Assembly: GCA_905250885.1 (NCBI GenBank)
Contig: CAJNOQ010002493.1
Coordinates: 1 to 24,054, forward strand
Source: Didymodactylos carnosus
Lineage: Eukaryota > Rotifera > Eurotatoria > Philodinida > Philodinidae
Direction of reading: 5' to 3'
DNA: 24,054 nucleotides
The notes under the pieces were generated by a model. It was given only the letters and a program-made list of their open reading frames with translations, did no database searches and was not told the origin of the DNA. Below are positions 9,838 to 19,519 of the stretch, piece after piece. Each line of letters starts with the position of its first letter. Positions within the stretch are counted from its first letter, which is position 1. Both the position numbers and the translations under genes were made by a program.

Positions 9838-12800
9838 AAAAGTACCAATGATAATCATACGACAACAAAATTACCACTACAACCTTTCTTTGATAAATCT
9901 AAAACAATTTATTATAATGGTGAATATTTACCTGTTGATTATATTCTTGTATATTCAAAACATTATGGTCGTCGACATCGTCAAAAATCAAATACTTGTG
10001 AATATCGAGAATATTTTCAAAAAAATCTAAAACAATTGGGTTTCATTGTTGTTGAAGAATTATTAACACATGAAGTAAGTTATGTATAAGAATGATAAAC
10101 AAATAAGAAATGACGTATTTTTTATTTTTAGGATAATGAACTACTCAATTGTCGCCAAACAGAGGTAGCAGTAAGTCAAACTGGTGTACTTGTTCATAGT
10201 TTATCGACGTTTCAACGAGGAATGTCTTTTAAATTACAAACACTCAGTTCACATTTTGGAAATAATAAGACTAAAAATAAAGAAACAGATATAAACGAAG
10301 ACTTTAGTGGTATTGACAATGATGAAGAAAATATTAAATTAGAAAATAATTCAGATGAAGAAACTAATCAACAGGTATTTATATTACTCAATAAAAATTC
10401 ATTAGAAAGATCTTAATTTTATTTCTCTTGATTAGCACTGTTCAATATCCACAAAATGAATCGATTCGATGTAGTGTTTTTTCGTTTGTTTTTATTATTT
10501 GCTATTTTTGCATTATTTGATGCATGTCATCAACTTATAATTTTGCGTTTTTTTTGCTAAATGAGAATTTATCAGGGTTTCACATATTTTTGCTATTGTT
10601 GTATGTGGTGGTACATTCAAGAAAAAAGCAACGTTGCTTGTTGATTATGAGTGAAATATTCCTTACTGCAAGCATACTAAACTTATTTCGTATTGATTTC
10701 ATCTCGATGTTTTTGCCATAACCTTGTCCATTTCAAATAGAAGTTCTTTTCTTTCATGAAGAAATATTGTCGATAAAATTGCGTGTATATACATTTTTCA
10801 CCTAGACCTGTGTGTGAAATATCCAAAAATAGTTTTTCAGAGAGGTTACAAGTGAAACTATTGAAGTAGCTAGATCAAAATGTATTACAAATAGGCCTGA
10901 CTATAGACTGACACTATAATGCCAGGAAAATGAGGAACGCAAGTCAACTTTCTTAGCACTCATCGCGATTTTGTCCCGATTTATTAGTGATCACACCCTG
11001 AATTACACAAATGTAGTACAGTCGCGGCGCGAGAACCGTGTTCTAAGAAAGTTGACTTTTTTTTTGTTGAAATAGCTGTAATCATTGGGTCTTTCTTCAT
11101 AGGTAAACAATAATCAAGTATTACGACGTTCACAACAATCGAAAATACAAAGGGAATCATGGAAATCAAAAGATGAACGTTATTTTGTTAAAATTCATGC
11201 ACCTTTTGAAATATTACTTGTATTAGCCGGTAAGATGTCTATTACTGATAATTTGTTTTGTATATAACGAAGAAACTTTATTTTTCGTAGAAAAGACGCG
11301 TGTGAAATTACCGTTCTCTGTAAGTAAATAAGAAAATTCGTTTGGAACGTGTTGTAGTCCATTTGGTTTATTTTAGATTAATAAAAGTCCATTAAAACAA
11401 GGTCTATTTGAGAAAGGTTTACCATGTGCCGCATCAAATTTAGATCGAAAAGAATTTCCAGAAGAACCATCTTATTTCACAGCTGTATATCAGAAAAATT
11501 TACATTATAGGTAGGTAAGTACAAATATGTTTCTCTTGTTAACTATCATTCATTGATTCATCCATCCATCATAATTAATCATTTGTGTATTTTAAGATTT
11601 TCTGAATATTTTGGTGACGTTAATACCGTATTTCGTCCAGCTGAACGATCCAGACTTGTTTATGAATTATTACGACGTTGTCCATACAGATTACCTGATA
11701 TGGTGGGAACAGGTGAGAACACATGATACTGTTTTATAATATAGTGATCGGACTTAGTCTCTGCCTACGGATGTTTAACATTTTTAGTTTTATGGGTATT
11801 ATTCGCTATTGACGTCAATCAATAGAAGAATTTCTGTTACTAAACTGTTTTTTGGGCTACTATTCACAGCACCTTATGACATATTTTCCATATATTCTCT
11901 TAGGATCTCTCCTTGTGTTAAATTTTGATGAACGTATGTCAACATTTTCTCCGGTTTGTTTTCTTTATACTAATATACTGAATTAATATAATTTTTAAGA
12001 ATAGTTTGATTTACTTTTTTTAATTGAATTTCATTTTCTTAAAAATCTATCGTTGATCTTGCAAGAATCATATATCAATACTCACTCACATTCTTCTTGT
12101 TAGATAATTCTAGAAGTATTCAGTTTCGCGTTCAGCCTCAACTCACTGGTATAGCTAACGCTTTTATCTTGTAATTCTTTATGAAAAAATGTTAATTAGA
12201 ATTAAATCTAATTCTTTAATACACTACAATCAAATTTCTAAAATGAGGAATTATAATTTTTCAAATTGTTCAAAATAGTAAAAGAGCATGAATAAAATTA
12301 ATGTTGTGAACAATTATACTGGTAACTCTTGCTTATTTTATTAACCACTATTTATTATTTGAACTATTCTTCGCGATATTTTGACTTATCTTAAATCATT
12401 CTCTTACTTTGCTCTAGGTATGGAAGAGCCAACTATTCCAGCATTATCTGATAATTTTAGACAATTAATTGGAAACCATTCAAAACAAAATTATCCTTAT
12501 TCACAGATGTACGAAGATTATAGGGATAAAGAACCAAATACTGCTACTCAAATGCAAACGTTAAAAATAGAGGAAGTATTTACATCTAGTACCAGACGAT
12601 CAGGTAAATAATAATAACAAAAATTTTATTTCTTTTGTTGAATCTTAATTAAAAATGTTATTTCAGGAATAAAAGGAAATGGTAAGATATTTAATTTTTT
12701 GCTACTCATATATTTTAGGCATGTTTTTTTATTTTACTAAAAAATGTTCACATTTTCATTTTATTCTTCATGTTCTATTTTATTCTGTTTAGCACTCATT

Positions 12801-15800
12801 GGATCTTTCGGTAATTATTTGTAGTATTTTTTATATGTATGCCAAATTTGAATTGCATGAAAATTGAGATATTTTATATTTTAATTGGTTTTCACTTGTT
12901 AGAAAAAGCATGTTTTTAGTTTTATCGTATGCTACAGACGTGATTGACTCTAAACCCTTGAAAGTATTTGATTATCTTTTTTTTATTATCTGCATTTGTC
13001 TCTATGCTTATCTCTAAGCACTATTGGAAACAATTGATTTGATTACACTACATACTTGTTATCGATGATAAATTTTTTTTCTCGTTCAGGATGATGCTAA
13101 TATAAATGTCTAATGACTACTTACATTTTTTTTCTTCTTTTGTTTAAAACTGTTAATGTTATGTCTTTTTTTGCTAGGCATTGAAATTCTGTTACAAGAA
13201 GGTGTTTATGAAGCAGCTTATCCATTACACGATGTACGTAAATTTCATAACAAAAATTAATTGATTATGATAATCATATTTATTTATTCTCTTCTAGCCA
13301 TTATTAAACTCGCCTAAACCTGAAACATGGAATGATCGAATGGTCAGCTTTCTTTTGTATAGAACATAAAAATGATGTCTATTTATTATCTCATTTATTA
13401 TTATAGAAATTGTATTATCGATGGGCTAGATTTCGTAATTTATTTCGTGTACAACCAATACAATTAATTCGTGATTATTTTGGAGAAAAAATTGCATTTT
13501 ATTTTTGTTGGTAAAAAAAATAGTACATCATTCACCGATAGCATTGATCTTTTGAGTTGTTTTTTTTATAATTTGTTTAGGTTAGGCTGGTATAATACAA
13601 TGCTAATCCTTCCAAGTATATTAGGAATATTTGTTCTTCTATATGGTATCATAGTTGTTCGTTATGATCAACCAACGTAAATATCTTTTTCTCTTTTTAT
13701 TAAATATAGAATAAAATATTTTTCATTTTTATTTTTAGTATAGATATTTGTAATTCTAATTCCACAAAGTATCTAATGTGTCCACGAGTTGATCGAAAAA
13801 TGTACTGGTTATTAAATGAAACATGTTTTACCGCTAAAGTAATTGTATACTTCTCTTTCTTTATGTCATGTTTATTATAGCAATAGGAGAAATGTTGAGC
13901 ATCTATGAATTAATTATTTAAGTTATCTTATTTTTCATTGCATGTACAAAACAAAAAGAGTTTATTATGATTTTTTTTCTCATTTGTATTTATCATGTCT
14001 TTTCTAAGTTTATTTTTTATTTAGATATCATACATATTTGATAATCCATGTTCAATTGGCTTTGCTTTGTTCGTTAGTGTATGGGCTCTACTACTTCCAT
14101 TCTTATGGCACCGAAATGAATACAAATATCAATTTGTTTGGGATATGACAGATGTTCCAGATGAGTCAGAAATCTTAAGACCAGATTTTGAACGTCGGTA
14201 ATATTTAACACTGAGAGAGAGAGAGAGAGAGAGAGAGATTTATTATGCAAAACTTTAAATCATTTATTCTTATTTATAGTGTAACAAAAACAATTCTTAA
14301 TCCAATCACAGAAAAACATGAGCCTTACGTTCCACGATACAAACGTTTATTATATTATTTGTCATCATTTTCTGTTGTATTATTTATGGTAGTTCTTGTT
14401 TTTGCTGTAGTATTTGGAGTAATTATTTATCGGTAAGAAATTATTTATTATTTGATCAATCATCTAATATAGTGTTGTTATTTCTACTATAGACTTAGTG
14501 TTACAGCAGCACTTGCGAGTATCGATAGTGGCGTATGGATATATAAATGGAAATCACCCATTGTACTTGCAACAGCAGCTGCAATTAATTTAATCATTAT
14601 TATATGTCTACAGTATTTTTATGAGATTTTAGCTATTTGGTTAACAAATTTTGAATTACATCGAACAGATAAAACATATGAAGACTCATTAACAATTAAA
14701 ATGTTTTTATTTCAATTTGTCAATTATTATGCTTCTATATTTTATATTGCATTAATTAAACCATTAATCGTTCGTACACCATTACATTTAAATTTATCAT
14801 CGCAAGCATTACGATTTGAAGAATGTGATGTTTCCGGATGTATATGGGAATTATCATTTCAACTAATTGTAAGTAAAATTTTAAACATTCGACTTAGTTT
14901 TATGACAAACGATAGTTTTACTTATCCTAGATAATTATGGTAGGAAAACAATTGCTCTCAAATATTTGGGAAATGTGTATTGCCAAATTTTGGAATTTAT
15001 GTCGAAAAAAAATTCTATTTCGCGATACAGTGAAAGAGATTGAGAAAAGAGAGAAAAGATTAAAATTAACTGAACATGATTGTACTATGAAAAATTCACA
15101 TGATACACAACAGATTAGTTTAAAACGTATGTATGAAGAAGATTTTCTCTTACAAGGATGGGATCTCGCAACACTCTTCTACGAGTATCTTGAACTGGTA
15201 CTACAATTTGGTTTTGTGACTATGTTCATTGTGTCCTTTCCACTGGCACCTCTGTTTGCATTAATCAATAATTTATTCGAAGTATGTGACTTTATTTCTC
15301 GTATGATCAGAAGTTTTACAGCTGATTTTTATATTTTAGATTCGTGTCGATGCATTGAAAGTAATTAAAGAATTGAGAAGACCCGTGGCAAGCCGATCGA
15401 TGTCTATTGGTACATGGAATAAGTATGTCTTCTCATTGAGACATATTCTCGTTAATTTCAAGTCATTGATTTTAGTATTATAAGTGTGATGGCTAAGATT
15501 GCCGTATTAAGTAACGTAAGTACAACAAACATAATATCGAATAAAGCTAGATGAAAAAGATAGTAGAGATTTCAAATGACATGCGACACGATCATATTAA
15601 TGTGCCCATGGCGCATTGCTTCACTCCTTTCTTGGAAGAAGTCTTCGATGACAAAAAAAAATTTAGTGACAATTTAAAAAGATTGAAATCTTATCAATCG
15701 AATCACCTGTTGTACTTATGCATGTATTTCTAAAATACCAACACGTGAAAATGTAACGATCATCTTTTTGTTTTAAAAATGCACACGAATTACTAATAAT

Positions 15801-16672
15801 AGTTTCTTTTTTAGGCTATAATTATTGCACTAACATCTGAATTTATTCGTAAGTTACTTTATATAGATCTGATTTAGATAATACACACAGTTAATAGTGT
15901 TTTTTATATATTTTAAGCTCGACAAGTGTACTATTATAAATATGGCCATCGTTCCTTACATGGTTATATAGATAAATCATTATCAACATTTTTAACGAGT
16001 GATTTTCCCAATAACACAAATCGAACACAATTAGAATGTGATTTTCTTGAAGGAAGATTAACTAATTATTCAAAACAAGGATATTTTACATTTTCATCAA
16101 CAAATCTATCAAAATTTGATTGTTATTCTGTAGCAGCACAAGAATTACGAAATAAAGTCAATTTTACAACTTGCAGGTATAAGAGATATTGCATATTCCC
16201 TTAGAATTCAATAGTTTTTTTTCTGAATATATTTAATCTCTTGATGAGTTTGATCTACGAGAATTTAAAACAAGTTTAGTTCTTTTTTAGATACAAGGAT
16301 TATCGTTTACCGTACGATGATTCGCATCCATATCAACGGAGTGCTGATTTTTATTATATATTTGTAGCAAGATTAGCCTTTATTCTTCTATTTGAACATT
16401 TTGTTTATATTGCGCTTTTTCTATTTCGAAATGTGATACCCCGAGTTCCACGTGATGTACACATGCAGTTAGATCGATGTCGATATTTGGTTCAACAGAT
16501 GCATTGGGGTGCAGCATTATATCAAGAAAAGCCTGAACTTATTTTAAAAGATGAAAGACGCGTTGAACAAGATCAAAGTGACGAGAAAAAAAGTCACATA
16601 GGTACATTGCCTCTAGGAAATGATTCACTAATAATTGATACTGAATCGAATGACAAACAGCTAGGTATGTGA
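9838..16672 (+). CDS. Anoctamin (TMEM16) family membrane protein, multi-exon, N terminus incomplete
   Basis: Anoctamins are dimeric ten-helix membrane proteins acting as calcium-activated chloride channels or lipid scramblases. Core exons that join in frame: 9838-10074, 10132-10374, 11103-11229, 11291-11319, 11377-11510, 11597-11712, 13178-13233, 13298-13342, 13407-13510, 13581-13676, 13739-13838, 14025-14197, 14280-14432, 14493-14868, 14931-15281, 15340-15422, 15476-15515, 15815-15848, 15918-16176, 16291-16672; about 1,045 residues. The first six exons encode the cytosolic dimerization domain ([40 protein letters not shown]). Then come [11 protein letters not shown] and the membrane core ([38 protein letters not shown]). 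Calcium-site acids are present: Glu in helix 6 (14970), both Glu of EYLEL in helix 7 (15183, 15192), and Glu and Asp of FE-IRVD in helix 8 (15279, 15349). Sequons NST, NET and NFT lie in predicted outer loops. The paralogue class, and channel versus scramblase, cannot be decided. The start exon is missing. Confidence 0.93.
10941..11058. mobile_element. 118-bp MITE-like element with 16-bp perfect inverted ends
   Basis: AAGTCAACTTTCTTAG at 10941-10956 is exactly inverted at 11043-11058. The interval has no gene and includes a GC-richer patch (GTCGCGGCGCGAG) foreign to its surroundings. It sits in the 728-base anoctamin intron between the exons ending at 10374 and starting at 11103. No target duplication is evident at these ends, so the family is undecided. 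TAGGCCTG at about 10894 resembles a hAT end but has no partner. Confidence 0.5.
11904..11933 (+). CDS. Candidate anoctamin cassette exon 1 (30 bases, phase 1-1)
   Basis: Thirty bases lie between the acceptor TATATTCTCTTAG and the donor GTATGT. Inserted after the phase-1 exon ending at 11712 they add ten codons (about [10 protein letters not shown]) without breaking frame. Length, phase and splice signals fit a microexon, but the reading has no family support, so it rests on signals alone. Confidence 0.4.
12104..12148 (+). CDS. Candidate anoctamin cassette exon 2 (45 bases, phase 1-1)
   Basis: Forty-five bases run from the acceptor TTCTTCTTGTTAG to a weaker donor, GTATAG. In phase 1 they stay open and add fifteen codons (about [15 protein letters not shown]). 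This is the least certain of the five because the donor departs most from consensus. Confidence 0.25.
12418..12603 (+). CDS. Anoctamin cassette exon 3 (186 bases, phase 1-1)
   Basis: The segment from acceptor TTTGCTCTAG to donor GTAAAT encodes 62 codons, beginning about [19 protein letters not shown] and ending STRRS. The whole exon is open in the phase set by its neighbours, and its polar, non-repetitive amino-acid composition looks like coding sequence. It would be a cytosolic insertion between the dimerization domain and the first membrane exons. No known motif is visible. Because it is phase 1-1, including or skipping it preserves the frame. Confidence 0.7.
12667..12681 (+). CDS. Candidate anoctamin microexon 4 (15 bases, phase 1-1)
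   Basis: The 15-base segment GAATAAAAGGAAATG follows TATTTCAG and precedes GTAAGA, both near-consensus, and lies 63 bases after cassette exon 3. It adds five codons (GIKGN) in the running phase. Comparable 12-base alternative exons are known in vertebrate ANO1, at a different site. Confidence 0.5.
12793..12810 (+). CDS. Candidate anoctamin microexon 5 (18 bases, phase 1-1)
   Basis: The 18-base segment CACTCATTGGATCTTTCG follows a pyrimidine-rich acceptor (TATTCTGTTTAG) and precedes GTAATT. In phase 1 it adds six codons (ALIGSF) and restores the phase needed by the next core exon at 13178. Confidence 0.42.
14213..14238 (+). repeat. (GA)13 microsatellite in an anoctamin intron
   Basis: An uninterrupted GA run lies in the 82-base intron between the core exons ending at 14197 and starting at 14280. 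It is purine-rich and lies outside the T-rich acceptor tract, so it should not block splicing but may vary in length between individuals. Confidence 0.95.
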
Positions 16673-16872
16673 TATTGTCGAATTTATTTTTGCATTTTTT
16701 ATTACTATTACATTGATCAAGTGCAGGTATTTTGTGTGATATATTTAATATGTACACATTCTATGTATTTTATTTATTTTTTATTCTGTGAACGGTGATG
16801 TTTTTTTCTTTGTTAAGATTTGTTTGTTAATAGAATTGATATTTATTACTTTTTGTCAACTTCACTAGTCTA

Positions 16873-16878
16873 AATAAA
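16873..16878 (+). promoter_or_regulatory. Poly(A) signal for the shorter anoctamin end
   Basis: AATAAA lies 201 bases after the TGA at 16670-16672. It would serve transcripts that read through the GTATGT donor at 16664. Confidence 0.4.
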
Positions 16879-17006
16879 GAAAATAGTATACTATTTACGT
16901 TTATCTATCAAAAAACAAGAACCATAAGTGCAGACGTCGTCTAAATCGTTTCCTAAATTATTTACTATACTGTATAATATTGTTCATTTTTTTTTTCTTC
17001 TAATAG

Positions 17007-17116
17007 TTAGCGAACAAGTTCATAACTTTACTTATCGTGGGAGAAATATGAATACAGCATTCACTTTTTCGTTAAGATTAACAAACATTATTCAACAATC
17101 TTACATACAGTTTTGA
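17007..17116 (+). CDS. Alternative last exon of the anoctamin gene
   Basis: The sequence before the first stop contains CAGCTAG|GTATGT, a strong donor after 16663, only two codons before that stop. A strong acceptor (TTTTTTTCTTCTAATAG) ends at 17006, and the following frame is open in the matching phase for 36 further codons to a TGA at 17114-17116 (starting VSEQVHNFTYRG). AATAAA follows at 17156-17161. The spliced form would replace the last two residues with a 37-residue polar tail. Anoctamin tails are variable, so homology cannot confirm it. Confidence 0.5.
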
Positions 17117-17255
17117 CTAATTTTTCATACGATCTTTGTTCTCATAATCCAACAAAATAAATTAAAACAAAATATCGTTAAACATATCGGGCTATAATAG
17201 GTGAAATGATTAAAAGTAGAAAGTGCATCTATCTCTTTTATCTAATTATCAACGA

Positions 17256-17471
17256 ATGAATACGCCTGAATTAGTCTATTGTTTTGTTTTTCTGATAATT
17301 TTGTTGCTTCTTGTAAGTAATCTTGTTGATTATTCAATGTCTACATATCATAAATTAACAGTATTTTATTTATATCAGGTACCGTTGCTGTTGTCATATC
17401 TTAACATATTTGCTGAAGCATTAATTATTTACAGGCTCAATCGTCACTATCATTTGATAACATGTGAATAA
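17256..17471 (+). CDS. Possible small membrane protein or orphan exons, unrecognised
   Basis: From ATG at 17256 (MNTPELVYCFVFLIILLLL) the frame stays open for 71 codons to the TGA at 17469-17471. The first 19 residues resemble a signal anchor. A near-consensus donor (GTAAGT, 17313) and acceptor (TATATCAG, ending 17378) enclose 66 bases, a multiple of three, so splicing or retention both keep the frame. A second hydrophobic segment (VPLLLSYLNIFAEALIIY) follows. No family is recognised. It may be chance in AT-rich DNA, where T-rich frames look hydrophobic. Confidence 0.2.
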   Translation: MNTPELVYCFVFLIILLLLVSNLVDYSMSTYHKLTVFYLYQVPLLLSYLNIFAEALIIYRLNRHYHLITCE

Positions 17472-17615
17472 ATATAAGGACACATATGTCCATTTATAAA
17501 GAGCATCTCTTGTTATTATTTAGAGATCTTTATACCATGGCAGTGCTGAAAATTTTTATACCATATTTTATTACTAGTACTATAAATTATCTTCTCTTTT
17601 GATATAAAAGCTAAT

Positions 17616-17808
17616 ATACTCGACTATTTCTATTGAAGTATATTGTTACATGTTACGAGATTTTTTAATGAAGTCTCTATTATAAAAGTAAATCAATGTC
17701 ATACTCTTTTATTTATTGAAAATTAAATAATTGAGATTGTTCACAGGTACTCTTCCTAAAGCTATCAGAAACTGATCCTTCAACATCTAAAAATTTGACG
17801 TTCCTTCT
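17616..17808 (+). repeat. Inverted repeat A, left arm
   Basis: This roughly 193-base arm is the imperfect reverse complement of 17942-18130. Outer ends match as ATACTCGACTATTTCTATTG against its complement with one change; inner ends meet at CTAAAAATTT. Frequent small differences suggest an old or diverging hairpin. No coding frame is present. Confidence 0.85.
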
Positions 17809-17872
17809 CGTTCAGAAGAAACATATGAGCAGGTTTTACGTTTGTCTTTTTTGTAAATCGATGAACGTTTTA
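17809..17872 (+). repeat. Inverted repeat B, left arm
   Basis: Starting CGTTCAGAAG immediately after arm A, this segment is the reverse complement, at roughly 85% by eye, of 18321-18385. Shared core: GTTTGTCTTTTTT. The arrangement A-B-A'-B' interleaves two hairpins instead of nesting them. Confidence 0.75.
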
Positions 17873-17941
17873 TGAGAAACAAGACAATTTCTTAGAAAGG
17901 ATTTATCGTCTAAGTGGGAATTATGCAAGCCTTTCTTTATC

Positions 17942-18130
17942 GAAGGTACATAAAATTTTTAGATGTTAAGGGATTAGTTTCTGATAGTTAGAACAAGATT
18001 ACCTGTGAACAATCTCATTTAATTTTCAATAAATAAAAGAACATGACATTGATTTACTTTTATAATAGAGACTTCATTAAAAAAATCTCGTAATATGTAA
18101 CAATATACTTCAATAGAAATAGCCGAGTAT
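17942..18130 (-). repeat. Inverted repeat A, right arm
   Basis: Reverse-complement partner of 17616-17808; it ends AATAGCCGAGTAT at 18130. The loop between the A arms is about 133 bases and contains the left arm of repeat B. Confidence 0.85.
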
Positions 18131-18225
18131 AAAATATTCCTTTTCTAAGGAACCGTTTTTTCTATGAAAAGTACTAGACCTATAACGATCAATGAGTCGC
18201 TGCTGTTTGTGTTTGTTTTAGCCAA

Positions 18226-18253
18226 ATTCTTTGTAAACTATTCTTTGTAAACT
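18226..18253 (+). repeat. 14-base tandem duplication
   Basis: ATTCTTTGTAAACT occurs twice head to tail (18226-18239, 18240-18253), between the right arms of inverted repeats A and B. Confidence 0.9.
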
Positions 18254-18320
18254 AGCTTCACACAGCATGACTGAGTGATTTGCGAATGGTGATTGTTGTA
18301 GTCTAAGTACTTTTCATTAT

Positions 18321-18385
18321 TAAAACGTTTTACCGATTTATAAAAAAGACAAACACAAAAACTGCTCACATGATCCTTCTGAACG
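18321..18385 (-). repeat. Inverted repeat B, right arm
   Basis: Reverse-complement partner of 17809-17872, ending CTTCTGAACG. It lies 190 bases beyond the right arm of repeat A. Confidence 0.75.
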
Positions 18386-18666
18386 AATGGCACATATTGA
18401 GTTATATGTTATTATATTTTCTCAAATTTCACCTCTCTCTCTCTTAATTGTTCTTTTATATGGAGAATAATGTCGTTATGCGTATCGCACATTTATCTCC
18501 TCAAACGTTGCATACGTTGACCATCTGCCCACACCATCTAACGACTCATCTTGAACGTAACAGCATATACGAATTTATAACGTGTGTGTGTACGTGTGTG
18601 AACTGGTGATTATCGACCAGCGTGAAATAACACATCTGAATAAAAGAAAAAAAATGAAATGTTTGA

Positions 18667-18668
<2 letters not shown>

Positions 18669-18715
<47 letters not shown>
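18669..18715 (+). repeat. (TC)23 microsatellite upstream of the Id-like gene
   Basis: A 47-base uninterrupted pyrimidine dinucleotide run lies about 345 bases before the ATG at 19060. A frame crosses it, reading alternating Ser-Leu, which is an artefact of the repeat. Its position near a gene start allows, but does not show, an effect on expression. Confidence 0.97.
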
Positions 18716-18717
<2 letters not shown>

Positions 18718-19059
18718 ACGGTTTTTATTTATATCATCCGCGTTCATTCACTCATGTCTCTTATGTTCATATTGATGACATATACGTGAGCTGTGTATGG
18801 TATGTACATCATCATCTACCGGCACCTGTCTTTTACTATAAATGAACGAAAATCATATACACATTGATACATATCTAGATCATATAGACAACTTCATATT
18901 TAAACAATCATTTTTCAGGTTGAAAAGATCATAAATACGACTATTCTATTCTCCATTCACCTTTTGTTCTCGTTATCATCCACTAACACAAATAAACGAC
19001 GACTATATCTTTACGACTAATATATTCAATCAAAGCTACTTGCTTGCTGTCTGTACAAC

Positions 19060-19251
19060 ATGTCATCGCCATCAACATCTGACAATTCATACAATTCATC
19101 GTCCTATCAAAGCTCATTGAATGAATTACGATCATTAATTCCAAATTCTAGTAGTCAACCAATGTCTGAGTATGAAGTGGTTACAAGAGCGGCCGATTAT
19201 ATTCATTCATTAACACAAAATATGCAAGGTGGACAATCGTCAGGATGGTAA
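19060..19251 (+). CDS. Short Id-like helix-loop-helix protein without a basic region
   Basis: This 63-residue frame looks like an Id/extramacrochaetae-type HLH protein: a dominant-negative partner that dimerizes with bHLH factors and prevents DNA binding, acting in the nucleus. Residues 1-17 are Ser/Asn/Tyr-rich. Helix 1 is about 18-28 (SSLNELRSLIP), the loop about 29-36, and helix 2 about 37-53 (SEYEVVTRAADYIHSL). The pattern L..L+.L+P...(+)S..E++..A.DYI..L matches Id proteins, and no basic DNA-contact residues precede helix 1. It is shorter than the usual 110-200 residues. The loop lacks the usual K-V-S-K, having QPMSEYE instead. TAA follows Trp63; a GTAATC overlapping the stop could be a donor to a longer form. 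AATAAA at 19334-19339 suggests a one-exon gene. Confidence 0.72.
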   Translation: MSSPSTSDNSYNSSSYQSSLNELRSLIPNSSSQPMSEYEVVTRAADYIHSLTQNMQGGQSSGW

Positions 19252-19333
19252 TCATTATTCTAAATACTGAATTAGAACTTCATTTATTCATACAGTGAGC
19301 TTGACTTTTTCTATTTTCTGTCATTGTTTTGTA

Positions 19334-19339
19334 AATAAA
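19334..19339 (+). promoter_or_regulatory. Poly(A) signal of the Id-like gene
   Basis: AATAAA lies 83 bases after the stop codon, in TTGTAAATAAAAAC, with T-rich and GT-rich sequence following within 60 bases, as is usual downstream of cleavage sites. Confidence 0.55.
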
Positions 19340-19519
19340 AACTTAGACATATGTTAGAAAGTTGTGCATGTTTATTTTGTATATAAAGAGAGTGATCTTT
19401 GTTTTGTGTTATCATACTATTTTGTATGTTGTTCCGTTTTGTGCATAATGCAGTTTCAAAAAAAATATATACTGAAACATAACAACGAACATCAATTGAA
19501 CAAACAAATCTTGCTAACA

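Noticed and set aside
10894..10912. TAGGCCTGACTATAG as a second hAT end
   Set aside because: It shares eight bases with the MITE terminus, but no inverted partner or 8-base duplication was found within the intron.
10984..11169. Minus-strand frame of 61 codons
   Set aside because: It overlaps the inverted-end element and a secure anoctamin exon on the other strand; a shadow frame.
13080..13110. Another possible cassette exon after TTTTTCTCGTTCAG in the anoctamin variable interval
   Set aside because: In the required phase it meets a stop (TGA) at once, so it cannot be a coding cassette.
15551..15733. 60-codon frame inside an anoctamin intron
   Set aside because: It lies wholly within the intron between exons ending 15515 and starting 15815, which join in phase with conserved residues on both sides.
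16539..16757. Minus-strand 72-codon frame
   Set aside because: It is antisense to the last anoctamin core exon and has no features of its own.
18582..18845. 87-codon frame with Ser-Leu repeats
   Set aside because: The middle is translated (TC)n microsatellite; no start context or homology supports it.
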